A DNA stretch of 64,000 nt from Marinobacter pelagius. GTDB lineage: Bacteria > Pseudomonadota > Gammaproteobacteria > Pseudomonadales > Oleiphilaceae. A program made the position numbers and the translations under genes. Under the pieces are notes generated by a model, which worked only from the letters and a program-made list of their open reading frames with translations, did no database searches and had not been told where the DNA came from. Shown piece after piece: positions 26,782-36,144 of this stretch. The stretch lies in assembly GCF_003315345.1 (NCBI RefSeq), contig NZ_QNRO01000012.1:62001-126000 (forward strand). The letters run 5' to 3'. How positions within the stretch are numbered: position 1 is the stretch's first letter; the number at the start of each line of letters is the position of its first letter.

Positions 26782-28063
26782 TCCTGGGATCGATCGGGCT
26801 GGAGAGGATGTCGCAGCACAGTACTCTGAGTTCCCCGTTCTGGTAGAACCCCAGGGACAGTGTCACGCACATATAGGCCCCGGTGACACACAGGTAAGGT
26901 GCGGTCACCTGCAGCGTCTCCGGCTGCGCCAGGGCCTGTCGGAGGTACTGCTGGCGGTACCAGTCGGCGCTGCTGCTGTCTTCCAGCGGCCGGAACCGGG
27001 GGTCGAGGTTGCGTGTGCCGGCATTCGATACCAGGGTTGCATCGATCTGAATGCCGTTGGCGTCCACCAGGTAGCAGCGGGAAACCGTCGGGTGGTTGAG
27101 GAGGTCGGTGCAGGCCTCTGCCATGGTGGCGCCGGACCACATTCGGTCAATGGCTCTCAGGAAGAAGCGTTCGAAGTAATTCACCACCTGCCGGGTCGGA
27201 TCGAAGGTAACCTGGTTGCGTTGCTTGTACTCATCCAGTAGCTGGCCAAAATCCGCGGGCGATGTTTCCAGGCCGCTGAGTTCGGTACTGGGTTTTCGGA
27301 AATAGAAACCCTGGACAAAGTCCACGCCCGCATCAATGGCGATCATGGCCTGGCTCCGGGTTTCCACACCCTCCAGTAACACCAAGCACGCTGACTGGTG
27401 CAGCAGGGAGACGATGCCGTTGAGAATCTGCCGGGCCTTCGGTTCCTTGGTGGCCCGTGTCAGCAGGGTCCGGTCCAGCTTGACGATGTCCGGGGACAGG
27501 TTCCAGATTCGTTCAAAGTTGGAGTGGCCGGCGCCGAAGTCATCAATGGCTGTCAGGCAGCCGAGTTCCCGATAGTAGGCCACGGTCTCCCGCAGTCGCT
27601 CGGCATCATCGGTGGGTTGTTCGACGATTTCCATCACGATCCGGTGCGATGGCAGCCCGGTTTTCTTCAGCAGCTGGTCAAAGAATGAATCAGACGGGTT
27701 GCCAACCGTGGCCACCTTGGGTGAAACGTTCAGGAACAACCAGTTCAGTTCATCCTTGATGCTGCTGTAGTTTCGGATATGCAGGTAGCGGCACAGCCGG
27801 TCCAGCAGGAGGTTCTCGAAATCGGAAGCTGGCAGCTTGAACAGGTCCACCGGCAGGATCTGGGCTTCTGTGGTGTCAAAGGCCCGGATCAGCGCCTCGT
27901 ATCCGACAATCCGTTTGTGGGGAATGCTGTAGATGGGCTGCAGCGCGGTCTTCAGTGTCAGGCCCTGGAAATCCGCGGTCCATACATCGCCGTCCTGGTT
28001 GAGCATGGGGGAGAGCTGGTCAAGCTCGGGGGATCTCAACTTTTGAGGCAATGGCTGGGGCAT
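26768..28063 (-). CDS. EAL-domain c-di-GMP phosphodiesterase with C-terminal sensor region
   Basis: A 431-residue soluble protein. The EAL domain is N-terminal (about 35-270) and intact: GYEALIRAF, LFLNVSP, VMEIVEQ, IDDFGAGHSNF, IVKLDRTLL and LLEGVETRSQA. The C-terminal 150 residues (VNYFERFFLRAIDRMW ... CVTLSLGFYQNGELRVLCCDI) form a GAF- or Cache-like fold of unknown ligand, the reverse of the usual sensor-first order. It should hydrolyse c-di-GMP. It converges with the SLC13 gene, sharing 14 bases. The leader of about 140 bases lies downstream of a terminator that isolates it from the tiny gene at 28231. Confidence 0.9.
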   Translation of the reverse strand: MPQPLPQKLRSPELDQLSPMLNQDGDVWTADFQGLTLKTALQPIYSIPHKRIVGYEALIRAFDTTEAQILPVDLFKLPASDFENLLLDRLCRYLHIRNYSSIKDELNWLFLNVSPKVATVGNPSDSFFDQLLKKTGLPSHRIVMEIVEQPTDDAERLRETVAYYRELGCLTAIDDFGAGHSNFERIWNLSPDIVKLDRTLLTRATKEPKARQILNGIVSLLHQSACLVLLEGVETRSQAMIAIDAGVDFVQGFYFRKPSTELSGLETSPADFGQLLDEYKQRNQVTFDPTRQVVNYFERFFLRAIDRMWSGATMAEACTDLLNHPTVSRCYLVDANGIQIDATLVSNAGTRNLDPRFRPLEDSSSADWYRQQYLRQALAQPETLQVTAPYLCVTGAYMCVTLSLGFYQNGELRVLCCDILSSPIDPRISTD

Positions 28064-28198
28064 GGTTTCTTCGGGTCGTCGTTACGGCGCGAGACTGCAT
28101 TCTTTCGCGGAGATTGCCAAAAAAATGCAGCCATTACCACAACTTCCCTGAAGAAACGGGAATCCGTCGGTGTTATGGAGGGTGTTGTCGGGATGAGA

Positions 28199-28228
28199 GA
28201 ATGAAAAAGCGGCCCGAAGACCGCTTTT
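28199..28228 (-). terminator. Intrinsic terminator with UUCG tetraloop just after the tiny gene
   Basis: On the minus strand AAAAGCGGTC and GGCCGCTTTT form a 10-bp stem (one G-U pair) closed by TTCG, followed by T and CATTC. It begins two bases after the TGA of the 15-codon frame. A cUUCGg loop and U tract are textbook features. Confidence 0.8.
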
Positions 28229-28230
28229 AC

Positions 28231-28278
28231 TCAGTTGTTGCTGGGAACAACAACGCTTTCGTCGAATTCGAGTTCCAT
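28231..28278 (-). CDS. Candidate 15-residue peptide gene (MELEFDESVVVPSNN)
   Basis: A 48-base frame: ATG at 28276-28278, stop TGA at 28231-28233. AGGAG precedes the ATG by seven bases, the best ribosome site in the neighbourhood, and a UUCG-capped terminator begins two bases past the stop. Start signal, frame and terminator together argue for a genuine monocistronic message. The peptide is acidic at the N-terminus with a hydrophobic VVVP centre. I do not recognise it; options include a leader peptide, a regulatory small protein, a modified-peptide precursor, or the protein-coding part of a small RNA. No maturation enzymes lie alongside. It is divergent from the cytochrome b561 gene. Confidence 0.5.
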   Translation of the reverse strand: MELEFDESVVVPSNN

Positions 28279-28355
28279 GACGTTTCTCCTGGATTCATCC
28301 CGGCTGATTGAAAAGGTATGTGAGAAGTTTATCTTTGTCTTGAATTTGAACAATC

Positions 28356-28390
28356 CGTATAACCCGTATACGACTAAAGGGATAGGTCAA
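28356..28390 (-). promoter_or_regulatory. Candidate operator and -35 element upstream of the tiny gene
   Basis: CGTATA at 28356-28361 and TATACG at 28367-28372 are inverted around ACCCG. On the minus strand TTGACC occupies 28385-28390. Spacing to TATACG hexamers is either 14 or 23 bases, so this is not a standard promoter, and the dyad may be an operator. Divergent genes on both sides could share it. Confidence 0.3.
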
Positions 28391-28504
28391 GGCGGATGTT
28401 CAGAATTTCTGATGTTCGGCAGCAAAACATTTTGATTTTATTCACCATCCGGTCTTTCTAGACTCGTTCCACCAATTCAAGTGACAGGGAGTGGTCTCCA
28501 GGCA

Positions 28505-29050
28505 ATGCAATTTCGAAACAGCATCGACCGTTACGGTCTGGTCGCCATTATCATCCACTGGCTTGTAGCCGCTGCAGTGATCGGGCTATTTGCGCTCGGT
28601 TACTGGATGGTAGACCTGACCTACTATGATGATTGGTACCGTCGTGCCCCCGACATTCACCGGAGTGTCGGCATCCTGTTGCTGGCGGTTATGGTTGTCC
28701 GGGTAATCTGGCGTTTCATCAATCCGTCACCAGCGCCCCTGTCGGAGCACACGCGCCTGGAAGTGTTGTCTGCGCATGCGGCGCATGCGGTGTTATACCT
28801 GCTGCTGTTTGTGGCAATGGTCAGTGGTTATCTGATAACGACGGCCGACGGTTCGTCCATCAGCGTCTTCGGCTGGTTCGACGTGCCCTCAGTCACCGGA
28901 CAAGTGAAGGGCATGGAGGACATCGCCGGCACCATACATTACTGGACAACCTGGGCGATTGTGGTGCTGGCAGGCCTTCATGCCCTCGCGGCGCTGAAAC
29001 ACCACTTTGTTGATCGTGACCGGACGCTGCTTCGTATGCTCGGTAAGTGA
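28505..29050 (+). CDS. Cytochrome b561 family membrane protein
   Basis: A 181-residue protein from the ATG at 28505; a GTG at 28481 would add eight unlikely residues. Four membrane helices are visible: GLVAIIIHWLVAAAVIGLFALGYWM, HRSVGILLLAVMVVRVIW, AHAVLYLLLFVAMVSGYLI and WAIVVLAGLHALAALKHHFVD. Histidines in IHWL, DIHRSVG, HAAHAVLY and LHALAALKHH provide the two haem b ligand pairs expected for the prokaryotic b561 family (CybB/YodB). These oxidise quinol or exchange electrons with superoxide in the inner membrane. A yceI gene follows after 66 bases, a common pairing in proteobacteria, so they are probably co-transcribed. Confidence 0.93.
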   Translation: MQFRNSIDRYGLVAIIIHWLVAAAVIGLFALGYWMVDLTYYDDWYRRAPDIHRSVGILLLAVMVVRVIWRFINPSPAPLSEHTRLEVLSAHAAHAVLYLLLFVAMVSGYLITTADGSSISVFGWFDVPSVTGQVKGMEDIAGTIHYWTTWAIVVLAGLHALAALKHHFVDRDRTLLRMLGK

Positions 29051-29116
29051 GCAGCGAGGCAAGAAAGAAGCGACGCCCGATGAGCGGGCTGGTTTACCAA
29101 AAGGGAGAAACCTTTA

Positions 29117-29701
29117 ATGAAGAAAGTATTGCTTGCATCCGCGGTATCCATGGCGTTGGTCGGCGGTGCCGTCCAGGCTGATGAGCATGGTGGCACCTAC
29201 GCCTTCGACAATGAGGGTACGCACCAGTTCATCACTTTCAAGATTTCCCATCTGGGTTATAGCTGGCTGTATGGCCGCTTCAACGATTTCGACGGTCAGT
29301 TTGTCTATGATGCCGAGAATCCCGAAAACAGCTCGGTCAACGTGACCATCGATACTTCCAGTGTTGATTCCAATCACGCCGAGCGTGACAAGCACCTGCG
29401 TAGTGAGGATTTCCTTTACGTGGATGAATACCCGGAAGCGTCTTTCACCAGCAAACGTGTGGTCGTGGACGAGGATGGCGAAGCGGACATCATCGGTGAC
29501 CTGACCCTGCGCGGTGTTACGAAGGAGGTTACCCTGGACGCCGAGATGGTCGGCCACGGTGAGGACCCCTGGGGTGGCTACCGTATGGGCTTTGAGGCAG
29601 AGACCGAACTGCGTTTGAAGGACTTTGGTATTCCGATGGATCTCGGCCCGGCTTCCGAGACCGTTGAGATCATTATCTCTGTCGAGGGGATTCGACAGTA
29701 A
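29117..29701 (+). CDS. YceI family periplasmic lipid-binding protein
   Basis: A 194-residue exported protein: [21 protein letters not shown] is the signal peptide, followed by the lipocalin-like YceI fold ([30 protein letters not shown] ... [27 protein letters not shown] ... [15 protein letters not shown]). YceI proteins bind isoprenoid chains such as quinones. AGGGAG precedes the ATG. The neighbour upstream is a cytochrome b561, consistent with quinone-linked chemistry in the envelope. A GC-rich hairpin follows the stop. Confidence 0.95.
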   Translation: MKKVLLASAVSMALVGGAVQADEHGGTYAFDNEGTHQFITFKISHLGYSWLYGRFNDFDGQFVYDAENPENSSVNVTIDTSSVDSNHAERDKHLRSEDFLYVDEYPEASFTSKRVVVDEDGEADIIGDLTLRGVTKEVTLDAEMVGHGEDPWGGYRMGFEAETELRLKDFGIPMDLGPASETVEIIISVEGIRQ

Positions 29702-29724
29702 TCCTGGCTGACCCTGCCAGAACC

Positions 29725-29747
29725 GGTTCCGGGCTCAGCCCGGAACC
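29725..29747 (+). terminator. Probable terminator hairpin after yceI
   Basis: GGTTCCGGGC and GCCCGGAACC form a perfect 10-bp stem around TCA; the following TTCCTGCCTTTC is only a weak U tract. Confidence 0.5.
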
Positions 29748-29796
29748 TTCCTGCCTTTCAGGCTCTTCCGCCAGAAGACAGGACCATTGCCGTTAG

Positions 29797-30036
29797 TCAG
29801 ATCGAGCCTGAGGACTCCCGGGAGGACGGACAGTTCTTGCACAGGTGGCGTTGACGCCAGAACTGACCGGCAAAAATCACCAGCCAGATCAGCAGACCCG
29901 CCCATAGATAGGGCTCCGGTACCGCGAAACTCCCACTGATTGCAAACTCCACCAGGAGCATCAGCGCTAATGCCAATACTGCATTGACCATGGCGGTCAC
30001 CATGGCTTGCCCGCAGGCCTTGAGGTTGGGTTTCAT
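29797..30036 (-). CDS. Small two-helix membrane protein of unknown function
   Basis: A 79-residue protein with two hydrophobic helices (AMVNAVLALALMLLVEFAIS and YLWAGLLIWLVIFAGQFW) and a charged tail with CKNCPSSRE. A third cysteine lies near the start (KACGQAM). GGAA lies six bases before the ATG. The CxxC in the tail could bind metal or form a disulfide. I do not recognise a family. It converges on yceI and is divergent from parC, with a 256-bp gap in between. Confidence 0.6.
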   Translation of the reverse strand: MKPNLKACGQAMVTAMVNAVLALALMLLVEFAISGSFAVPEPYLWAGLLIWLVIFAGQFWRQRHLCKNCPSSRESSGSI

Positions 30037-30167
30037 AGTGTTCCGCTTGTTCGGGAATGGAAACGGTCTTCTATTAACTGTTGGTGAGAATACGGCGCCC
30101 CTTACGGTCTCTCCATGCGGGAATTCCGCTATTGGCGTTTGCGCACCCTCACCAGGTCAGCAACGGA

Positions 30168-30197
30168 TTGGTGTATCCGCCCCTGCGTCCATATAAT
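30168..30197 (+). promoter_or_regulatory. Candidate sigma-70 promoter of parC
   Basis: TTGGTG at 30168-30173 and a perfect TATAAT at 30192-30197 are separated by 18 bases, leaving a leader of about 90 bases before the parC ATG. The -35 element is a half match only. Confidence 0.5.
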
Positions 30198-30292
30198 GTG
30201 CGTTCTTCCTCTGGCCCCGTGTAATTGGAGGGCGGGGAGGGTAGCATCACAGCCATTCCAAACAACAGGCAATTCAGGCAAAAGGGGCATCC

Positions 30293-32587
30293 ATGCCAGA
30301 ATTTCAGACCACCGATGAAGGCTTCGAGCGCGTCTCGCTAAGGGATTACACGGAGAAGGCCTATCTCGATTACTCCATGTACGTCATCCTCGACCGGGCC
30401 CTGCCCAACGTCGGGGACGGACTGAAGCCGGTCCAGCGGCGGATTGTGTACGCCATGTCGGAGCTCGGGCTCAAGTCCACCTCCAAGTACAAGAAATCCG
30501 CCCGTACCGTCGGTGATGTGCTGGGTAAGTTTCACCCCCACGGTGACAGCGCCTGCTACGAGGCCATGGTGCTCATGGCCCAGCCCTTCTCCTACCGCTA
30601 TCCGCTGGTGGACGGGCAGGGCAACTGGGGTTCCCCGGATGATCCCAAGTCCTTTGCTGCCATGCGGTACACCGAGTCCCGTCTGGCTCCCTTCGCGGAG
30701 GTGCTGCTGAGCGAATTGGGGCAGGGTACGGTGGATTGGGTGCCCAACTTCGACGGCACCATGGAGGAGCCCTCAGTGCTGCCGGCTCGGTTGCCGCACG
30801 TGCTGCTGAACGGCACCACCGGGATCGCGGTGGGGATGGCTACCGATATCCCGCCGCACAACGTCCGGGAGGTGACCGCTGCCTGTATTCGCTTGCTGGA
30901 CAAGCCAGAAGCCGGTGTCGACGAGCTGTGTGAGCACATCAAGGGGCCGGATTTCCCGACCCGGGCGGAGATCATCACGCCCCGCAAGGACATCCGCCAG
31001 ATGTACGAGACCGGTCGCGGTTCCCTGCGCATGCGGGCCCGCTGGATCCGGGAAAATGGCGAAGTGGTGGTCACCGACCTGCCGCACCAGGTCTCTGGCA
31101 ACCGGGTGCTGGAGCAGATTGCCCAGCAGATGCAGACCAAGAAGCTGCCGATGGTGGCGGACCTGCGGGATGAATCCGACCACGAGAACCCGACCCGGCT
31201 GGTGATTGTACCGCGCTCCAATCGCGTCGACCTGGACGGGCTGATGGCCCACCTGTTTGCCAGTACCGATCTGGAGAAGACCTACCGGGTCAATATCAAC
31301 GTCATTGGTAACGATGGCCGACCGGGGGTGAAGGGTCTGCACCAGATCCTGACCGAGTGGCTGGCGTTCCGCCGTACCACCGTGACCCGCCGTCTCCAGC
31401 ACCGCCTGGACAAGGTGTTGGCCCGGCTGCACATCCTCGAGGGTCTGCTGGTCGCCTATCTGAATATCGATGAAGTGATCGAGATTATTCGCTACGAGGA
31501 CAAGCCCAAGGACGAGCTGATGGCCCGATTCGGACTCTCGCCCGAGCAGGCCGAAGCCATTCTGGAGCTGAAACTGCGCCATTTGGCGAAACTCGAAGAA
31601 ATGAAGATCCGCGGCGAGCAGGACGAACTGTCCGCCGAGCGGGACGAGCTGCAGGCGATCCTGGGCTCCGAGGACCGGCTCCGGGAGCTGATCAAGACTG
31701 AGCTGCAGCAGGACGCGGAGACGTTCGGGGACGACCGTCGCTCGCCCATTGTGGAGCGCGAGGAAGCCCGTGCCTTCAGTGAAGTGGACCTGGTCTCCAA
31801 CGATCCGGTGACCGTGGTGCTTTCGGAGAAGGGCTGGGTGCGCGCGGCCAAGGGCCATGACATCGAGCCTGAAGGCCTGAGCTACAAGGCCGGTGACCGC
31901 TTTGCCTTGGCCGCCCGTGGGCGCAACAACCAGCAGGCGATCTTCCTGGACTCTACCGGCCGTGCCTACGCCCTGATGGCGCACTCACTGCCCTCGGCCA
32001 GGGGGCAGGGCGAGCCCCTGACCGGCCGCATCAATCCTCCGTCCGGCGCCTCCTTTGCCGGATTGTTGATGGGTGACCCGGCCAGCAAGACCCTTCTGGT
32101 CACCGACGGCGGCTATGGGTTTGTCACCTCGCTGCAGGACATGATCAGCAAGAACCGCAATGGCAAGGCCGTGGTGTCAGTGCCCAAGGGAGCGAAGATC
32201 ATGCCCCCGGTGATGGTGCCCAGGGCCGACAAGACACTCTACCTCGCCGCCATTTCCAACGAGGGGCGGATGCTGGTATTCCCCCTGAACGAGTTGCCGG
32301 AACTGGCGAAGGGCAAGGGCAACAAGATCATCAGTATCCCTTCGGCCCGGGTTCAGAACCGGGAGGAATTTGTGGTGGCCGTGGCGGTATTTGCTGAGGA
32401 CGACCAGCTCGAGATTCGGGCCGGTAAACGCAAGATGGGGCTGCAGTTCAGTGACCTGGAGCATTACCTGGGTGAGCGCGGCCGGCGCGGCCACAAGCTG
32501 CCCCGGGGCTTGCAGCGGGTTGATGCCATTGACGTGATTCCTTCGGCGGCACGGGCCGGACAAGAGGAGAACTCCGACAGTGAGTGA
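30293..32587 (+). CDS. parC: DNA topoisomerase IV subunit A
   Basis: A 764-residue protein, normal for ParC. The N-terminal breakage-reunion domain shows [65 protein letters not shown] and [21 protein letters not shown], with the active-site tyrosine in RYTE. The residues that confer quinolone sensitivity ([10 protein letters not shown]) appear unaltered. A C-terminal beta-pinwheel (about 500-740) follows. With ParE it decatenates replicated chromosomes. serB begins inside its last codons, an 8-base overlap. Confidence 0.98.
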   Translation: MPEFQTTDEGFERVSLRDYTEKAYLDYSMYVILDRALPNVGDGLKPVQRRIVYAMSELGLKSTSKYKKSARTVGDVLGKFHPHGDSACYEAMVLMAQPFSYRYPLVDGQGNWGSPDDPKSFAAMRYTESRLAPFAEVLLSELGQGTVDWVPNFDGTMEEPSVLPARLPHVLLNGTTGIAVGMATDIPPHNVREVTAACIRLLDKPEAGVDELCEHIKGPDFPTRAEIITPRKDIRQMYETGRGSLRMRARWIRENGEVVVTDLPHQVSGNRVLEQIAQQMQTKKLPMVADLRDESDHENPTRLVIVPRSNRVDLDGLMAHLFASTDLEKTYRVNINVIGNDGRPGVKGLHQILTEWLAFRRTTVTRRLQHRLDKVLARLHILEGLLVAYLNIDEVIEIIRYEDKPKDELMARFGLSPEQAEAILELKLRHLAKLEEMKIRGEQDELSAERDELQAILGSEDRLRELIKTELQQDAETFGDDRRSPIVEREEARAFSEVDLVSNDPVTVVLSEKGWVRAAKGHDIEPEGLSYKAGDRFALAARGRNNQQAIFLDSTGRAYALMAHSLPSARGQGEPLTGRINPPSGASFAGLLMGDPASKTLLVTDGGYGFVTSLQDMISKNRNGKAVVSVPKGAKIMPPVMVPRADKTLYLAAISNEGRMLVFPLNELPELAKGKGNKIISIPSARVQNREEFVVAVAVFAEDDQLEIRAGKRKMGLQFSDLEHYLGERGRRGHKLPRGLQRVDAIDVIPSAARAGQEENSDSE

Positions 32588-33812
32588 ACTGGTACTGATT
32601 AACGTCTCCGGGCGTGACAAGCCGGGGCTGACTTCCGAGATTACCGGCATCATGGGCCGCTATCACGTGCGGATCCTGGATATCGGCCAGGCGGTGATCC
32701 ACGATCACCTGACCTGGGGCATCCTGATCGAGATTCCCGACGAGTCCAAATCCTCCCCGGTGATCCGGGACCTGCTGTTCCGCCTGCATGCCCTGGACCT
32801 CCAGGTCCACTTTGCTCCGATCACCGAGAAGGAATACCAGGCCTGGGCCGCCGGCCGGAATCGCGCCTGCTACATCGTTACCCTGCTGGCCCGGGACATC
32901 AAGGCGGAACAGATTGCCCGGGTTTCCGCGATCACCGCGCGCCACGGACTGAACATCGACAACATCTCCCGGTTGTCGGGCCGGCCGTCCCTGGACCCCT
33001 CGGAGAACCGCATTGCCTGCGTGGAGTTCTCGGTGCGCGGAACGCCCTCGGATCTGGAGCAGCTCCGGGCGGATTTCCTGCAGATCGCCAGTGAGATGAA
33101 CGTGGACATTGCCTTCCAGGAGGATTCCATCTTCCGCCGTAACCGGCGCCTGGTGGTGTTCGACATGGATTCCACCCTGATCGAGGCCGAGGTGATCGAC
33201 GAGCTGGCGCTGGAGGCCGGCGTCGGGCCCCAGGTGGCGGAGATCACCGAAAGGGCGATGCAGGGGGAGCTGGACTTCAGTCAGAGCTTTGCCGAGCGTC
33301 TGGCGCTGCTCAAGGGGCTGGACGAGTCGGTACTTGAGGGTATCGCGGCCCGCTTGCGCATGACCGAGGGCGCCGAGCACCTGATCCGCAGCCTCAAGGC
33401 CCTGGGGTACCGCACGGCGATCCTGTCCGGTGGCTTCACCTATTTCGCGCGGCACCTCCAGCGTAAGCTGGGGATCGATTACATCTATGCCAACGAGCTG
33501 GAAATCGAGGATGGCAAGGTAACCGGACGGGTCGCCGGGCAAATTGTCGATGGCAAGCGCAAGGCGGAACTACTGCTGGAGATCGCGGAGAAAGAACACA
33601 TTTCCCGGGAGCAGGTAATTGCCGTCGGGGATGGTGCCAACGACCTGCCCATGTTGAGCCAGGCGGGCCTGGGGGTCGCGTTCCGGGCCAAGCCGCTGGT
33701 GAAGGAGTCCGCCCGTCACTCCATCTCGACCCTGGGTCTGGACGCGATCTTGTACCTGATCGGCTTCAGGGAACGTGAAACCAGTGAGACCCTGCAGGAT
33801 TCGGAGTTTTGA
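32580..33812 (+). CDS. serB: Phosphoserine phosphatase
   Basis: A 410-residue protein beginning with GTG at 32580, inside the end of parC, with GAGGAG as ribosome site. Two ACT-type regulatory domains (about 5-170) precede a HAD phosphatase domain: [18 protein letters not shown] carries the nucleophilic aspartate, LSGGFTYFA the second motif and [11 protein letters not shown] the metal-binding motif. It makes the last step of serine synthesis. The two-ACT, roughly 400-residue form is the Pseudomonas-type SerB, longer than the enterobacterial protein. A perfect 12-bp hairpin follows and also serves the convergent fimX. Confidence 0.97.
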   Translation: MSELVLINVSGRDKPGLTSEITGIMGRYHVRILDIGQAVIHDHLTWGILIEIPDESKSSPVIRDLLFRLHALDLQVHFAPITEKEYQAWAAGRNRACYIVTLLARDIKAEQIARVSAITARHGLNIDNISRLSGRPSLDPSENRIACVEFSVRGTPSDLEQLRADFLQIASEMNVDIAFQEDSIFRRNRRLVVFDMDSTLIEAEVIDELALEAGVGPQVAEITERAMQGELDFSQSFAERLALLKGLDESVLEGIAARLRMTEGAEHLIRSLKALGYRTAILSGGFTYFARHLQRKLGIDYIYANELEIEDGKVTGRVAGQIVDGKRKAELLLEIAEKEHISREQVIAVGDGANDLPMLSQAGLGVAFRAKPLVKESARHSISTLGLDAILYLIGFRERETSETLQDSEF

Positions 33813-33831
33813 AGGCAGGTAAGCTGGAATG

Positions 33832-33859
33832 AACAAGGGCGCCAACTGGCGCCCTTGTT
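33832..33859. terminator. Bidirectional terminator between serB and fimX
   Basis: AACAAGGGCGCC and GGCGCCCTTGTT form a perfect 12-bp stem with loop AACT. TTGTTGTTTC follows on the plus strand; the minus side is followed by a shorter T-rich stretch. Confidence 0.75.
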
Positions 33860-33864
33860 GTTTC

Positions 33865-35949
33865 TCAGCCCTCGCCGAAATCGTAGTTCATTTCCGGGGC
33901 CGGGGCCTGAAGGTAGTAGCCCTGGATATAGTTCACGCCGGCTTGCCATAGCGTGGCCAGGATACTGGCGTTTTCCACCAGCGGAATGATCGAGAGCTTG
34001 CCGGAGTTCTGCAAGGTCTTGATCATTTCTTTCACCTGGGCCTTGGCGTCGTCACTCTTCTGGATCTCCTCGGTGAAGGAACCGTCCAGTTTCACAAAGT
34101 CCGCGTTCACATGCTTGAAGGTGTTGAAGGGGTTCAGGGCACAGCCGAACTGGGAAATCGACACCTTGCAGTGCAGCTCGTGAACCGTCCGGGTAAATTC
34201 CTTGGCCTGCTTCATGTAGTTGTTGGCATCCCCCTCCCGAACCTGGAGGATCAGCACATCGCCGGGCAACCTCGCTGCCTTCAGGGCCACACTCAGCCAG
34301 GGAGTGAAGGTCTTGTCCTGCAGGGTCTCTGCCGTGATATTCACAAACAGGCGGGTGTCATGGCCGTGGGAGCGGTGGTTGGCTAACTGCTTTATCGCGT
34401 TCAGGATTACCCAGCGATCGATTTTGATTGCGGTCTCATTGGGCCCGGCGGGTGGCAAGAAGTCATAGGGCGAAACCTCCTGGTCGTCCTTGTCGAACAT
34501 CCGAACGAAGGCCTCGTAATGCTCTTCACCTTCACCGCGCAGGTTGATGATCGGCTGGAACAGGAGCCGGAAGCTGTTGTCCTCGAGAGCTTTCTGGATA
34601 GCCTCTACAGAGTTGCTGGAATCAAGGGTTTCGTAGTCTGCCGGGTTGTAGACCAGCACCCCGTTGCCCTGGGCATGGCCGTCCTGCTTTTTGACATCGG
34701 AGGAGGCGGTGTGCGCCCGGCCAAGCAACTCTTCGGCCTTGGGCGAGTTTTCGGTAATCGCCGCCACGCCGATACTGACTGTCATCGGAACGGTTTTCCC
34801 GTTGATGTCGAACAGGTTGTCCTCAATGGCCTTGCGGACGCTTTCCGCCCGTTCGGCCATGACTTTCTCATCGCAGGGCAGGCACATCATGCAGAAGGCA
34901 TCATCACTCAGCCGCGCCAGGGTGGCATCCTCTCCGGCGGTTTCCTTCAGCAATGCCGCCAGGTCTCCAAGCAACAGATCGGCTCCTGCGATGCCCACCT
35001 GACCCTTGATGGTGATGAAGTTATCGAGCGCGATGTAGGCCAGAGCCCCGGTCTGGTTGTCCTTGCCGGCCCTGGCGATGGTTTCTGAAAGGGCGTCCAT
35101 CAGGTACTGCCGGTTATACAGGCCGGTGAGCAGATCCTGGCTGCTGATCTGGCGCAGCTTCTCCTCCAGTTCGGCATCGCTGTGCTCGGGCTGGAGTACA
35201 ATCTGGGTGCACAATTCACCATCGTAGGTGGCCGAAGACACGCTCATGGTGACCTTCAGTTCCTGGTCATCACTGCGCCGTGCCGTGCAGTTGAGGGTCA
35301 TGCCGTCCTCGCCCTTCTCGGCGAAGCGCTTCATGAATTCCTTGTACCGCTCCTGGCTTTCGGGGGTGAGCGTGTCGAGGACCGGAATGCAGATCAGGTC
35401 ATCGATATCGTCGTAACCGAGGAAGTCCATGTAGGACTGGTTGGCATAGATATGCATCCCGTCATTGATGTAGGCAATGGCGTCCTTGGAGCTTTCCAGC
35501 AGCAGCTGGCAGCGCTGTTCTGCCTCCCGAAGGTGGGATTCCAGCACGCGCCTGCGCCGGCGCTCTTCCAGGGCGGAAATCTCACGGTTGACCGTCAGCA
35601 CCAGTTGATCCGAATAGTCGAACGGCACTGCGTCCTGGGCGCCGGCCTTCATGATGCCAACTTTCCGTTCCCGGCTTTCTTCGGTCATCAGCAGGATGAA
35701 CGGGATGTCCTTGTCCATCCGGCGAACCATCGCCAGGGCCTCGTCGGCACCGAATTCATCGTCCACATCCCGGGCCAGTAAGAGATCCCAGTTGCCGGTT
35801 TTCAGCACCTCTTCGAGATCTTCTTCCGAGGTGATGCGATGAGCTCGTGTGGCCTTCCCGGAATTCCTCAGCAGGCTGACCAGTGATTCGGCATCATTTT
35901 GAGATGGATCAAGAATCAGCAGATGTACTGTGGCGTTCTTTTTCTGCAT
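33865..35949 (-). CDS. fimX: FimX-like c-di-GMP effector (REC-PAS-GGDEF-EAL)
   Basis: A 694-residue soluble protein, close to the length of P. aeruginosa FimX. Domains in order: receiver-like (about 8-125, LLILDPSQNDAESLV), PAS (about 145-260), GGDEF-like (about 265-430) and EAL-like (about 445-690). Both catalytic motifs are degenerate: LSDDAF replaces GGDEF and EAF replaces EAL (YEAFVRM), and the EAL half has lost several metal ligands (VSISQFG for DDFG). That pattern fits a c-di-GMP-binding effector rather than an enzyme. FimX controls type IV pilus assembly and twitching. The neighbours serB and the PilZ-like gene are those of FimX in Pseudomonas. Confidence 0.93.
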   Translation of the reverse strand: MQKKNATVHLLILDPSQNDAESLVSLLRNSGKATRAHRITSEEDLEEVLKTGNWDLLLARDVDDEFGADEALAMVRRMDKDIPFILLMTEESRERKVGIMKAGAQDAVPFDYSDQLVLTVNREISALEERRRRRVLESHLREAEQRCQLLLESSKDAIAYINDGMHIYANQSYMDFLGYDDIDDLICIPVLDTLTPESQERYKEFMKRFAEKGEDGMTLNCTARRSDDQELKVTMSVSSATYDGELCTQIVLQPEHSDAELEEKLRQISSQDLLTGLYNRQYLMDALSETIARAGKDNQTGALAYIALDNFITIKGQVGIAGADLLLGDLAALLKETAGEDATLARLSDDAFCMMCLPCDEKVMAERAESVRKAIEDNLFDINGKTVPMTVSIGVAAITENSPKAEELLGRAHTASSDVKKQDGHAQGNGVLVYNPADYETLDSSNSVEAIQKALEDNSFRLLFQPIINLRGEGEEHYEAFVRMFDKDDQEVSPYDFLPPAGPNETAIKIDRWVILNAIKQLANHRSHGHDTRLFVNITAETLQDKTFTPWLSVALKAARLPGDVLILQVREGDANNYMKQAKEFTRTVHELHCKVSISQFGCALNPFNTFKHVNADFVKLDGSFTEEIQKSDDAKAQVKEMIKTLQNSGKLSIIPLVENASILATLWQAGVNYIQGYYLQAPAPEMNYDFGEG

Positions 35950-36144
35950 TCGTAAGACGTCTCGCTCTACTCGTTTGCGGAGCCGGCTCCGGGGCAGCGT
36001 TAAGATCTGCTTGTAAAACAGTGCCTTGAGGAAAACTGCTTGCCGAGAGTCAGAGGCCGGTCTGTCACTTATGCAGAATGATGCAGGGGTTAGGGGGTAA
36101 TAACAACCCTCTGTTTGGCCAGTTCGCTACCTGCGTCTCGCTTA

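Noticed and set aside
32448-33542. 364-residue open frame antisense to serB
   Set aside because: serB has its complete HAD and ACT motifs; the antisense frame has none.
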